A stretch of 12,825 nt of DNA from Porticoccus sp. Its GTDB lineage: Bacteria > Pseudomonadota > Gammaproteobacteria > Pseudomonadales > Porticoccaceae. Shown piece after piece: positions 1-6,700 of the stretch; the stretch's first letter is position 1, and every line of letters starts with the position of its first letter. A model generated the notes under the pieces. It was given only the letters and a program-made list of their open reading frames with translations, was not told where the DNA came from and searched no databases. The position numbers and the translations under genes were made by a program. The stretch covers positions 1-12,825 of the forward strand of contig NYXF01000025.1 in assembly GCA_002685455.1 (NCBI GenBank), read 5' to 3'.

Positions 1-109
1 CTCTTCTCTTTTTTCGTTTTTTTGTTTTCTTTTGTGAATTACATGGTAGCTCAGGTATAAAAATACACCCTTCTCCTCCATATTTAAATAATTTACTTTT
101 ACCATCCAT
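1..109 (-). CDS. N-terminal fragment of a kinase-like protein, cut by the window edge
   Basis: On the minus strand an ATG at 109 opens a frame with no stop through base 1, giving 36 codons of a gene that continues beyond the left edge. The protein begins MDGKSKLFK, then YGGEGCIFIPELPC, then a very basic run containing KKTKKRKKRR. A GGEGCxFxP element followed by a Cys is, from memory, how many giant-virus Ser/Thr kinase-like proteins begin; it would be the glycine-rich ATP-binding loop. No catalytic residues lie inside the window, so kinase activity is inference. The start is supported by a +4 G (ATGG) and by the short divergent promoter between 110 and 157. The basic run after the loop is odd for a kinase and may be an insert. 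It could instead be an unrelated protein with a chance GGEGC. Confidence 0.6.
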   Translation of the reverse strand, partial: MDGKSKLFKYGGEGCIFIPELPCNSQKKTKKRKKRR

Positions 110-157
110 TGTCTATATAATAAGAAATAAAATATAATATACAATATTATAGACTAA
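110..157. promoter_or_regulatory. Divergent promoter with mirrored TATAGAC boxes
   Basis: This 48-nt A+T-rich gap separates two divergent genes. TATAGAC lies at 148-154 on the plus strand and again at 111-117 on the minus strand, so each gene reads TATAGAC followed within 1-3 nt by its ATGG. The two copies form a 7-bp inverted repeat. A TAAATG at the plus-strand start resembles poxvirus late starts. The role as a bidirectional promoter is inferred. Confidence 0.5.
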
Positions 158-1657
158 ATGGTTTTTGATGGAAGTAAAGAATCATGTCCTAATTATAATA
201 ATGGTGAATTAAATACAGATTATCAAAGCTGGTTTAATAATAAATCTAAAGACCCTTCTTTTAATAATATAGATTTTCAAAAAACATGTTTTCAGATATG
301 TGGTCGTGGTAGTTATGTTAAAAATTCAGAATGTAGACCTTGTCCGAATAATTTTTATAATTCTGGTGATTCAAATACGGTGAATCCAGATTATAGATCA
401 TCTTCTTTTGTAGAAATGTGTGATTATAGAAACGATCAAGCGAAAGAAGAAGGTATACCAGTATGGTTTAAACGTCAAAAAGAGGGAAATTTAAAACATG
501 AAAATGTTGACAGGATAAATTGGTCAAGCGCGAGTTCCCAAGTAACAGATACTAATTCAGAAGCATATAAAATACAACAATATTGGAAATCAAATGATAA
601 AGGTTTAACGAATGAAGAAATTTTAAGATTAATTGGAAATAGAACAGTGGGTACTTTAGAATACACACTACCCGAAGAATACATGCGTAGACAACCAATT
701 GGTGGTCAGATAACTGTTGATGTTTTTGATTTTGAAAAGTTAAGAAGAGATATTAATGATGGGAGAGGTTCTGTTGTTTATTGTGGCGATTCTAATAAAC
801 CATCATGGGCTGAATGTCCTAATGGTAAATTTGGACCGAATGATATTATATCAGAAGAAGTCGAAGATTTTATAACTGAGATTTTAGATGAAAACAAAGA
901 AAACAAAGAAAAAAATCCAGGAGGTGTTTCTGGATCTGCGACACAATTAGGTAATTTATTATCTGGTTTACAATATGATTCAGCTTTTGAAGATTGTGTT
1001 AATAATAAATTAAATACAATTGAGGATATGGATGAAGACTATGAAACCCAAGAAAGGATAGCTGGTTATACTTCAATCAAAGATTTTCAGAATAAAGATA
1101 TTCATTATTTGAAACGTAAGCTAAGAAAAATAATAAATATGAAATCAAGGGATGTAACTCAATGTATGAATTTATTAAATTTAGGTAAATCCGTGTGTGC
1201 AACAGGTGTTGCGGATAAAACTCTTATGATTGGTTCATTGATATTCAAAGTGATTGGTAATAATAGAATTGATATTATGAGGTCTGATAATGATGAAAGA
1301 TATAAAATAAATAAATTAATTGATGAATTAGGTCCTTTAATTCCAAAAGCAGTAAAAAATATTATTAAAATCTCCAAAGAATATGAATCAAGAGTGTGTA
1401 ATGTCCCAACAAATACAACACTACTTTTAGAAAGATTATATATGGAATTATATGACAAAGAAACAAAAGTTACTTTTGATTTTACTCCTAATTTTGATTT
1501 AAATTTTAATGAATTAGCAAACACAACAAACTTTTGGCATTTTATTCAAAAGATAACAGTATTGGTTGTCATGTCGGTATTATTATTCATGGCGGCAAAT
1601 TTTGTAACTGCTTTCATAAGTAGAACACAAGTGATTACTAAAGTAAATGATGGTTAA
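158..1657 (+). CDS. Cys-rich protein with a C-terminal membrane anchor, possible virion protein
   Basis: The 499-aa product is not recognised as a named family. The N-terminal region carries Cys at about 10, 44, 48, 59, 62 and 88. The stretch GRGSYVKNSECRPCPNNF (residues 49-66) looks like one ephrin-receptor/GCC2-GCC3-type repeat of the form CxxCPxxxY. A second CPNGKFG lies near residue 220. The middle is acidic and charged, with a K/E-rich run near 247-255. One strong hydrophobic helix sits at about 466-487, followed by a 12-residue tail. No N-terminal signal peptide is visible, so this is a tail-anchored layout. The start has a +4 G and lies 4 nt after TATAGAC. A virion membrane protein with a disulfide- or zinc-bound head is the likeliest reading; the function is unknown. 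Confidence 0.85.
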   Translation: MVFDGSKESCPNYNNGELNTDYQSWFNNKSKDPSFNNIDFQKTCFQICGRGSYVKNSECRPCPNNFYNSGDSNTVNPDYRSSSFVEMCDYRNDQAKEEGIPVWFKRQKEGNLKHENVDRINWSSASSQVTDTNSEAYKIQQYWKSNDKGLTNEEILRLIGNRTVGTLEYTLPEEYMRRQPIGGQITVDVFDFEKLRRDINDGRGSVVYCGDSNKPSWAECPNGKFGPNDIISEEVEDFITEILDENKENKEKNPGGVSGSATQLGNLLSGLQYDSAFEDCVNNKLNTIEDMDEDYETQERIAGYTSIKDFQNKDIHYLKRKLRKIINMKSRDVTQCMNLLNLGKSVCATGVADKTLMIGSLIFKVIGNNRIDIMRSDNDERYKINKLIDELGPLIPKAVKNIIKISKEYESRVCNVPTNTTLLLERLYMELYDKETKVTFDFTPNFDLNFNELANTTNFWHFIQKITVLVVMSVLLFMAANFVTAFISRTQVITKVNDG

Positions 1658-1670
1658 AATAAATTCTATA

Positions 1671-1680
1671 AAATTTGATA
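1671..1680 (+). promoter_or_regulatory. AAATTTGATA box before the helicase gene
   Basis: AAATTTGATA lies 51 nt before the ATG at 1722. Close relatives occur before two minus-strand genes (4899-4908 and 10432-10441). It resembles the mimivirus early box AAAATTGA with one extra T. In such A+T-rich DNA chance matches are expected, so the assignment is tentative. Confidence 0.35.
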
Positions 1681-1721
1681 ATTATTTTTATTTAAACATA
1701 TCAAGCGAAATAATATTTGAT

Positions 1722-4493
1722 ATGGAAACACTCTTTTGGGAAACACATAACAATGCTCTCTTTAATGTATTTATGAGAGATTTAACTGGAAACCAAAGTA
1801 TTAATTTAAAACATATGATTTTAGATGATGATAATGGTAAACATTTAAAACCGGAGAAAAAGGTAAAACATGTTAAAAAGAAAGATTTAATTATTCAAGA
1901 GCAAAATAAGAAGAGATCTGAAAAACAAGTGAAAGATGATTTTATGAAAATTGATTATGCTTTTAAAGATATTACTCCAGAAAACTTTTATGATAAATTT
2001 AATAATTTAAAAACAGAAAAAGGAAAACAAATATTTAAATTTAGATTATTATCTCATTTTGTATATTTACAAAAGCGAAAAGAAAAAGACTATATGTCTC
2101 AAATATTAATATTATATTACAGTCTGAAAAATAAAGATGATCTCATAAAATCGGATGAAAATTATATTAAACTATCTAAACGCCTCGATAAGAAATTAGG
2201 ATCATGTGATACTTCTAGTTTCCTAATGAAAGAATGCAGTGATTTATTACCTCCATTAAATTTTTGGGATAGAGGTGATTATGTATTAGACGATTGGCAG
2301 AAAGAGGTTATAGGATATATTAAAGATTCTAAATCGGTAGTAGTCAGAGCACCAACATCATCTGGTAAGACATTCGTTGCTATGTCAACAGGTATCATTC
2401 ATAAAAAAATATTATATGTTTGTCCTGCGAAACCAGTAGCATTTCAAGTAAGTGCTAATTTTATTAAAATGGGTTACCGAGTTCATGTTTTAGTAGAGAA
2501 TATGGGTCATTTATCATATGATAAAGATACAAATATCTTTATCGGGACTCCAGATATCATAGAACAATATTTACCTAAAATATACACAAATTTTGATTAT
2601 GCTGTCTTTGATGAAATTCATAATCTCGATTCTATGATAGAATATGAAAATATTATTAAACTAGTTCAATGTCCTTTCTTGGCCTTATCAGCTACCATTG
2701 AAAATATTACATTTCTTAGAGATATCTTTATGAAAATTCATCCTACAAAACAGATAAACTATGTTGAATACAATAAGAGATTTATTAATATTCAAAGGTG
2801 GGTTTACAATGATAAGTTAACAGTTTTACATCCTTTAGCATGTTTAGAAAATGATATTTCTGAGATAGAAAATTTATCTTTTACACCAAATGATTTAATG
2901 AATCTCTATGATACTATTTATGAAGTCTTTGAAGAATCAGATGAAGAAGAAAATATAGAATATCTTTCACCTGATGAATATTTCGGTAGTAATAGATTAA
3001 TATCTCTTGATGATACAAAAGAGTATGAAAATTTTATGAAAGGAGAGTTACCAAAGCTATATAAATCATATAATGATAAGATGCTTCAAGTTCAAGATAA
3101 ATTTAAATCGGTAACATGTGAAACATTAAATGATACAAATAAGATGATTACATTCTTTAAGGATTGTAAAAACAATGATATGTTACCAATGTTATATTTT
3201 CATACTGATGAAAGTGTAGCAAAAGATATCTTTATGAATTTATATAAAAACCTTCATAAATGTGAAAATCGCGAATATCCTTTTCACTATGATATTCTTA
3301 AAAAGAAAAGTGAACTTTATAAGAAGTATTTAGAACGAAGAGAAATTTATTCAGATAGTATTAAAATCAAAACAAAAGATGCTCATACTGAAAAAAATGA
3401 TAAGATGAATCGATATGACAAAGAACAAAGATTTAAATATATTTCAGATGTATCAGAATATTATAATAAATGTTGTGGTAAATGTGATGGTCTTCCATTA
3501 AAAAATCTTATTAAAGAAAGAAATATGTTTATGGAGAATCCTGATTTTAGAGATGTAGATATTTTTAAGAAACACCCTGAATTTGTATTTACAAGAGGGG
3601 ATCCGATGAGTGGAAATGAAATAAGAAATATTCGAAGAGAAATAAAGAAATCGATTGGTTTAACGATTGAATATGAAAATCCATATTTTCAATTATTAAA
3701 GAGAGGAGTTGGTTTATATATTTCATCAATGCCTGATGTTTATAATTGGATTTTACAGCGTCTAATGAGTGAAAAGAAACTTGGTATAGTTATTAGTGAT
3801 AAAACACTCTGTTTAGGGATTGATTTACCTATTCGTAGTGTTGCTTTGTCAGGTTATAATTCTCCTAATTATACTACATCTGATTATTTACAAATGGGTG
3901 GCAGAGCAGGTAGAAGGGGTCACGATACAAGAGGTAATATTATCTTTCATGGTGTAACAAATTATTTAAATTTAATGAAAGGGGAATTACCTAAAATTAT
4001 TGGTTCATCTACTGAAATAGGTAGTAGTTATTCAATGATACGATCATTAAACAGAAACATTAATACAGATAATCTATCATGGAGGATAGATTATAGTGAC
4101 AAAATTATTAAATATATAGATTTAAATCCTAAGATTCATAAATTTGCATGGAATTTAAGATATTATACAAATATTGATGATTTCCTAAATGAATTCATTA
4201 AAATTGAGAAGAAAATATTTATGATAGATGAAGATAATAGGGAAACATGGTTTTATAGATATATTATTAAAAATCTATTTGATTTAGATATAGATAGATA
4301 TCTGAAGGTTTACAAAAGTAACAAGATTGAGAATGATATAAATATAACCGTTGAAAATCTTTTAAAGATAGGTGAAATTCATAGACATATAGTAAATTCA
4401 TTAGATAATACATTCATGATAACAAAGCGGGAAAGTCAAAAAATATTTTATAAGATAAGAACTTTAATCTATAAATACAGAGGATTTGAATAA
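1722..4493 (+). CDS. Ski2-like (DDX60-type) DExH-box RNA helicase
   Basis: This is a superfamily 2 ATP-dependent helicase of 923 aa from this start. Visible motifs are Walker A APTSSGKT (about 210-217, Lys 216), DEIH Walker B (297-300), LSAT motif III (322-325), motif V KTLCLGIDLP (694-703) and motif VI QMGGRAGRRG (724-733). The wording around CPFLALSATI, HPLACL and QMGGRAGRRG is close, from memory, to the DDX60 branch of the Ski2 family rather than to DEAD-box proteins. About 185 residues precede the core, and a long charged insert containing CCGKC (584-588) separates the two RecA domains. All catalytic motifs look intact. The frame opens at ATG 1647, overlapping the upstream gene by 11 nt. 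ATG 1722 is preferred because it has +4 G, leaves a 64-nt promoter gap with an AAATTTGAT box, and same-strand neighbours here do not overlap. Likely role: RNA unwinding or turnover in infected cells. Confidence 0.93.
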   Translation: METLFWETHNNALFNVFMRDLTGNQSINLKHMILDDDNGKHLKPEKKVKHVKKKDLIIQEQNKKRSEKQVKDDFMKIDYAFKDITPENFYDKFNNLKTEKGKQIFKFRLLSHFVYLQKRKEKDYMSQILILYYSLKNKDDLIKSDENYIKLSKRLDKKLGSCDTSSFLMKECSDLLPPLNFWDRGDYVLDDWQKEVIGYIKDSKSVVVRAPTSSGKTFVAMSTGIIHKKILYVCPAKPVAFQVSANFIKMGYRVHVLVENMGHLSYDKDTNIFIGTPDIIEQYLPKIYTNFDYAVFDEIHNLDSMIEYENIIKLVQCPFLALSATIENITFLRDIFMKIHPTKQINYVEYNKRFINIQRWVYNDKLTVLHPLACLENDISEIENLSFTPNDLMNLYDTIYEVFEESDEEENIEYLSPDEYFGSNRLISLDDTKEYENFMKGELPKLYKSYNDKMLQVQDKFKSVTCETLNDTNKMITFFKDCKNNDMLPMLYFHTDESVAKDIFMNLYKNLHKCENREYPFHYDILKKKSELYKKYLERREIYSDSIKIKTKDAHTEKNDKMNRYDKEQRFKYISDVSEYYNKCCGKCDGLPLKNLIKERNMFMENPDFRDVDIFKKHPEFVFTRGDPMSGNEIRNIRREIKKSIGLTIEYENPYFQLLKRGVGLYISSMPDVYNWILQRLMSEKKLGIVISDKTLCLGIDLPIRSVALSGYNSPNYTTSDYLQMGGRAGRRGHDTRGNIIFHGVTNYLNLMKGELPKIIGSSTEIGSSYSMIRSLNRNINTDNLSWRIDYSDKIIKYIDLNPKIHKFAWNLRYYTNIDDFLNEFIKIEKKIFMIDEDNRETWFYRYIIKNLFDLDIDRYLKVYKSNKIENDINITVENLLKIGEIHRHIVNSLDNTFMITKRESQKIFYKIRTLIYKYRGFE

Positions 4494-4502
4494 GGATTCA
4501 TG

Positions 4503-4880
4503 TTAAGGATGACATTTTTGACAAATACAAGGTTCTTCACGATTAACTTTCTCTTTATTTTCGGGTATTTTAGGAACACAGTCTACACACCATGATAATC
4601 TATGTAGTCTTCCTGCTCTTGTTTCTTCTTTGCAATTATCACCATAACAAGTACCGGCTACTTTACAATGAAAGAATTTATCGCATCCTGCACAATTAAT
4701 TTTTATCTGATCTAGAGGAAACTTCTGAAAACACCCCTGACATTGAATAGTTTCATCCATAGTAAATTCTGGTGGAGGAGGTTCGGGATGAATTTTAATA
4801 GGTTTCATTTTTGGTCTCTTTTTTTCACGCTTCACTCTGCGAGTAAAACACATCTCGTTATTTTTTAATTTATGATACAT
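4503..4880 (-). CDS. Small cross-brace zinc-binding protein (PHD/RING/FYVE-like)
   Basis: The 125-aa product starts with a basic stretch (Lys/Arg-rich, about 14-29) and a PEPPPPE run (32-38), followed by a dense metal-ligand region. Cys 47/50, Cys 63/66, His 71/Cys 72, Cys 78, Cys 83 and Cys 98/101 have the alternating pair spacing of a two-zinc cross-brace fold such as PHD, RING or FYVE. A further Cys 118, 120 and 123 close the C-terminus. No specific family is recognised. Such domains bind histone tails, lipids or ubiquitin-conjugating enzymes. The gene ends 9 nt from the helicase stop, tail to tail, and shares a divergent upstream region with the next gene. An AAATTTGAT-type box lies 28 nt before its ATG. 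A second ATG at codon 10 is a possible alternative start. Confidence 0.82.
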   Translation of the reverse strand: MYHKLKNNEMCFTRRVKREKKRPKMKPIKIHPEPPPPEFTMDETIQCQGCFQKFPLDQIKINCAGCDKFFHCKVAGTCYGDNCKEETRAGRLHRLSWCVDCVPKIPENKEKVNREEPCICQKCHP

Positions 4881-4898
4881 TAAAATAAATTTAACAAT

Positions 4899-4908
4899 AT
4901 CAAATTTA
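4899..4908 (-). promoter_or_regulatory. TAAATTTGAT box before the zinc-protein gene
   Basis: On the minus strand TAAATTTGAT lies 28 nt before the ATG at 4880, matching nine bases of the box before the helicase. It is a candidate early promoter element, by similarity only. Confidence 0.35.
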
Positions 4909-4926
4909 TCCTTTAATCTTTTCTCC

Positions 4927-4944
4927 TCATATTTTTTTATTTTT
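4927..4944 (+). promoter_or_regulatory. TCATA-T7-A-T5 promoter-like element
   Basis: TCATATTTTTTTATTTTT begins 29 nt before the ATG at 4956. Its first 17 bases recur exactly before the gene at 6701 with almost the same spacing (28 nt). A shorter T7-ATTT core precedes the minus-strand gene at 12752. Sequence plus fixed spacing argues for a core promoter. Confidence 0.5.
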
Positions 4945-4955
4945 AGTATTATATA

Positions 4956-5528
4956 ATGGAAACTTTAAATGAAGTAAATGAGCTTTTAACAACAAAAATG
5001 TGTTCACCGGTTATAATCTATGGTATTATTTTAGCTATGTCTTTGATTTGTATTTATTTGGTGAGACAAAGATTAGGTAGATATAATACTCTTAAGATGG
5101 AAAATTTATATAATTTATATTCGGCACAAGAATTAAAATTCTTATTAACACTTGGTATCATTATGTATGGTTTATGTCAGTATAATAAGACTGAATTAGC
5201 ATGGATTTTCTTAATCTTCCCTATAATATATGTCTTAATACAGAATGTATTATTATATATTCATGTATCTTCGGCCCTACAAAATGCTCCAGCTGAAGCA
5301 CCTATTATGCAATCGCAGCACTATGGTATGGGTATGGCACCGCCCCTACTAGCTGGAAAAGGCCCTTCTCCACCTCAGATTTCAACTGATGAGAAACCAG
5401 TAGAGATGCCCCCTCCTCCTCAGCAGGAATTTACTTTACCTAAGATGACGAATCAGTCTTCATCTATGGGTGGTGGATTCGGTGGTGGCTTTGGTGGAGA
5501 CAGTGGTCCGATTGGATTTACTCTATAA
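4956..5528 (+). CDS. Three-helix membrane protein with Pro/Gly-rich tail
   Basis: The 190-aa product has three hydrophobic helices at about 16-36, 60-76 and 81-104. The second and third are separated by a short polar turn, and a basic loop RQRLGR follows helix 1. The C-terminal 85 residues are soluble and low-complexity: PAEAP, PPQ and PPPPQQ runs, then a GGGFGGGFGGD cluster near the end. No enzymatic motif is present. Small viral membrane proteins with Pro/Gly tails are often virion or membrane-remodelling components, but this is inference. The start has a +4 G and sits 11 nt after a TCATA-T7-A-T5 element shared with the gene at 6701, so the two may be co-expressed. The Pro/Gly-coding part is visibly richer in G+C than the rest. 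Confidence 0.85.
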   Translation: METLNEVNELLTTKMCSPVIIYGIILAMSLICIYLVRQRLGRYNTLKMENLYNLYSAQELKFLLTLGIIMYGLCQYNKTELAWIFLIFPIIYVLIQNVLLYIHVSSALQNAPAEAPIMQSQHYGMGMAPPLLAGKGPSPPQISTDEKPVEMPPPPQQEFTLPKMTNQSSSMGGGFGGGFGGDSGPIGFTL

Positions 5529-5557
5529 ATGAATCTTATTTAAACTTATTTTATGTT

Positions 5558-6235
5558 ATGATAATTATGAAGATATTATCATTTGATGTTGGTATTAAAA
5601 ATCTTGCTTACTGTCAATTAGATAGTGAAGATAAATCAATCCTTGATTGGGGTATTTTAAATATTTCAGTTGAACCAACTTGTCAGCATAAAATAAAAGG
5701 TAAATGCTGTGAGAATACAGCAAAAAAGATGGTCAAAGATACAGGGTTCAGATTATGTACAAGTCATACAAAACTGAAATGTTATAAAGATCTTAAATTA
5801 AAAAATACACCAAAGTTAAAAAATCCTATGTTTGATTTAGGGAAAAGTATTATTAAAACTTTAGATGAAAAAAAGAACTTTTTAGAATCAGAAATAGTAA
5901 TCATTGAAAATCAACCGGCTCTAAAAAATCCTACAATGAAAAGTGTTCAAATGATAGTCTATAGTTATTTTTTAATGAAGGGTTCTATCAAAGAAATACA
6001 AATGATTAATGCTCGTAATAAATTAAAATCTTATACGGGTCCTAAAGTAGAATGTGATATTAAAGAAACATATAAGCGAAACAAGTTTTTAGCGATTCAA
6101 TATACCCGATACATGTTATATCAAAATCAATTAATTTCACACGATTATCATAAATTATTTGAAGAATCTAAAAAGAAAGATGATTTATCAGATAGTTATT
6201 TACAAGGATTATATTTTATAGATAATATTAAATAA
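5558..6235 (+). CDS. Poxvirus A22-type (RuvC-like) Holliday junction resolvase
   Basis: The 225-aa product matches the viral A22 branch of the RuvC/RNase H-fold resolvases, which cut branched DNA to resolve replication concatemers before packaging. The first strand has SFDVGIKNLAY with Asp 10, the central strand IVIIENQP has Glu 117, and the C-terminal KKDDLSDSYLQG supplies Asp 208/209 and Asp 212. Together these are the expected acidic metal-binding set. Between the first and second acidic residues lies a Cys/His cluster (Cys 42, His 44, Cys 50, Cys 51, Cys 67, His 70) that may bind zinc. ATG 5558 and ATG 5567 are both possible starts; MKILSFDVG from 5567 is the more usual family N-terminus. 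The 3' end overlaps the convergent transporter gene by 8 nt. Confidence 0.93.
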   Translation: MIIMKILSFDVGIKNLAYCQLDSEDKSILDWGILNISVEPTCQHKIKGKCCENTAKKMVKDTGFRLCTSHTKLKCYKDLKLKNTPKLKNPMFDLGKSIIKTLDEKKNFLESEIVIIENQPALKNPTMKSVQMIVYSYFLMKGSIKEIQMINARNKLKSYTGPKVECDIKETYKRNKFLAIQYTRYMLYQNQLISHDYHKLFEESKKKDDLSDSYLQGLYFIDNIK

Positions 6236-6659
6236 TTAAATAAACACCAAAAGCGGCTAGTAAGATACCCATAAAAGTTCTCATTTCAAATTTAGAACCT
6301 CTTATAAAATAAATTGCTAAGAAAAAAGCAATCATGCTATTGAGATTTACAACGGCTTTACTTTTACCTGGATTATCACAGTTTTTTAGAGCTAATATTT
6401 GACAAGGGGCAATAATAATGGCACTTACAGCTCCAACTAAAGCATATTTCCAGATATCATGAGAATCAATAAATCTTATTTTTTCACCTTGAACTTTTGA
6501 TTTATATAAGGCTAATAAGATAATAAAAAATCCACAAAGCATATAATAATATAAAAGATGTTCTACAGGAGAATATTTAGTAGAAAATTTCTTATCGAAT
6601 ATATCTCTCATTGCGATTAAGAAAGCAGCAACACCCGCATAAAATATCCAACTTTCCAT
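6228..6659 (-). CDS. Half-size EamA/DMT-superfamily transporter
   Basis: The 143-aa product is almost entirely hydrophobic helices, at about 3-18, 34-53, 71-91, 104-119 and 126-143. The arrangement is that of one EamA domain of the drug/metabolite transporter superfamily. Supporting segments are GAVSAIIIAPCQILALKN followed by NLNSMIAFFLAIYF and the closing GILLAAFGVYLI. Full-length EamA proteins carry two such repeats, so this one would have to work as a dimer, as small multidrug-resistance proteins and bacterial ArnE/ArnF do. Family members move metabolites, nucleotide sugars or lipid-linked sugars. The gene leads into three glycosyltransferase genes, which fits a role in sugar-donor or glycolipid movement, but the substrate is unknown. 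The start has a +4 G. Confidence 0.85.
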   Translation of the reverse strand: MESWIFYAGVAAFLIAMRDIFDKKFSTKYSPVEHLLYYYMLCGFFIILLALYKSKVQGEKIRFIDSHDIWKYALVGAVSAIIIAPCQILALKNCDNPGKSKAVVNLNSMIAFFLAIYFIRGSKFEMRTFMGILLAAFGVYLII

Positions 6660-6672
6660 TAAGTATACTTAT

Positions 6673-6689
6673 TCATATTTTTTTATTTT
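6673..6689 (+). promoter_or_regulatory. TCATA-T7-A-T4 promoter-like element
   Basis: TCATATTTTTTTATTTT is identical over 17 nt to the element at 4927 and begins 28 nt before the ATG at 6701. A second T7 run follows at 6691-6697. It lies in the 41-nt gap between divergent genes. Confidence 0.5.
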
Positions 6690-6700
6690 ATTTTTTTAGA

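Noticed and set aside
475..684. Minus-strand open frame of 69 codons
   Set aside because: Lies wholly inside the Cys-rich membrane protein gene; product is low-complexity Ser/Phe/Leu typical of an antisense shadow.
1159..1524. Minus-strand open frame of 121 codons
   Set aside because: Antisense to the same membrane protein gene, with no motif and no promoter; A+T-rich coding DNA often leaves such frames open.
4486..4502. Possible hairpin TGAAT-AAGG-ATTCA around the helicase stop, considered as a 3'-end signal
   Set aside because: Arms of only 5 bp in A+T-rich DNA; no comparable hairpin at other gene ends, several of which overlap or nearly touch.
5464..5511. GGT-rich repeat coding GGGFGGGFGGD, considered as a minisatellite
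   Set aside because: Units are irregular at the codon level; better described as a low-complexity protein tail.
6611..6700. Upstream in-frame extension of the GT-B gene (30 codons)
   Set aside because: Overlaps the 5' end of the divergent transporter and includes the T-rich promoter element; ATG 6701 with +4 G fits better.
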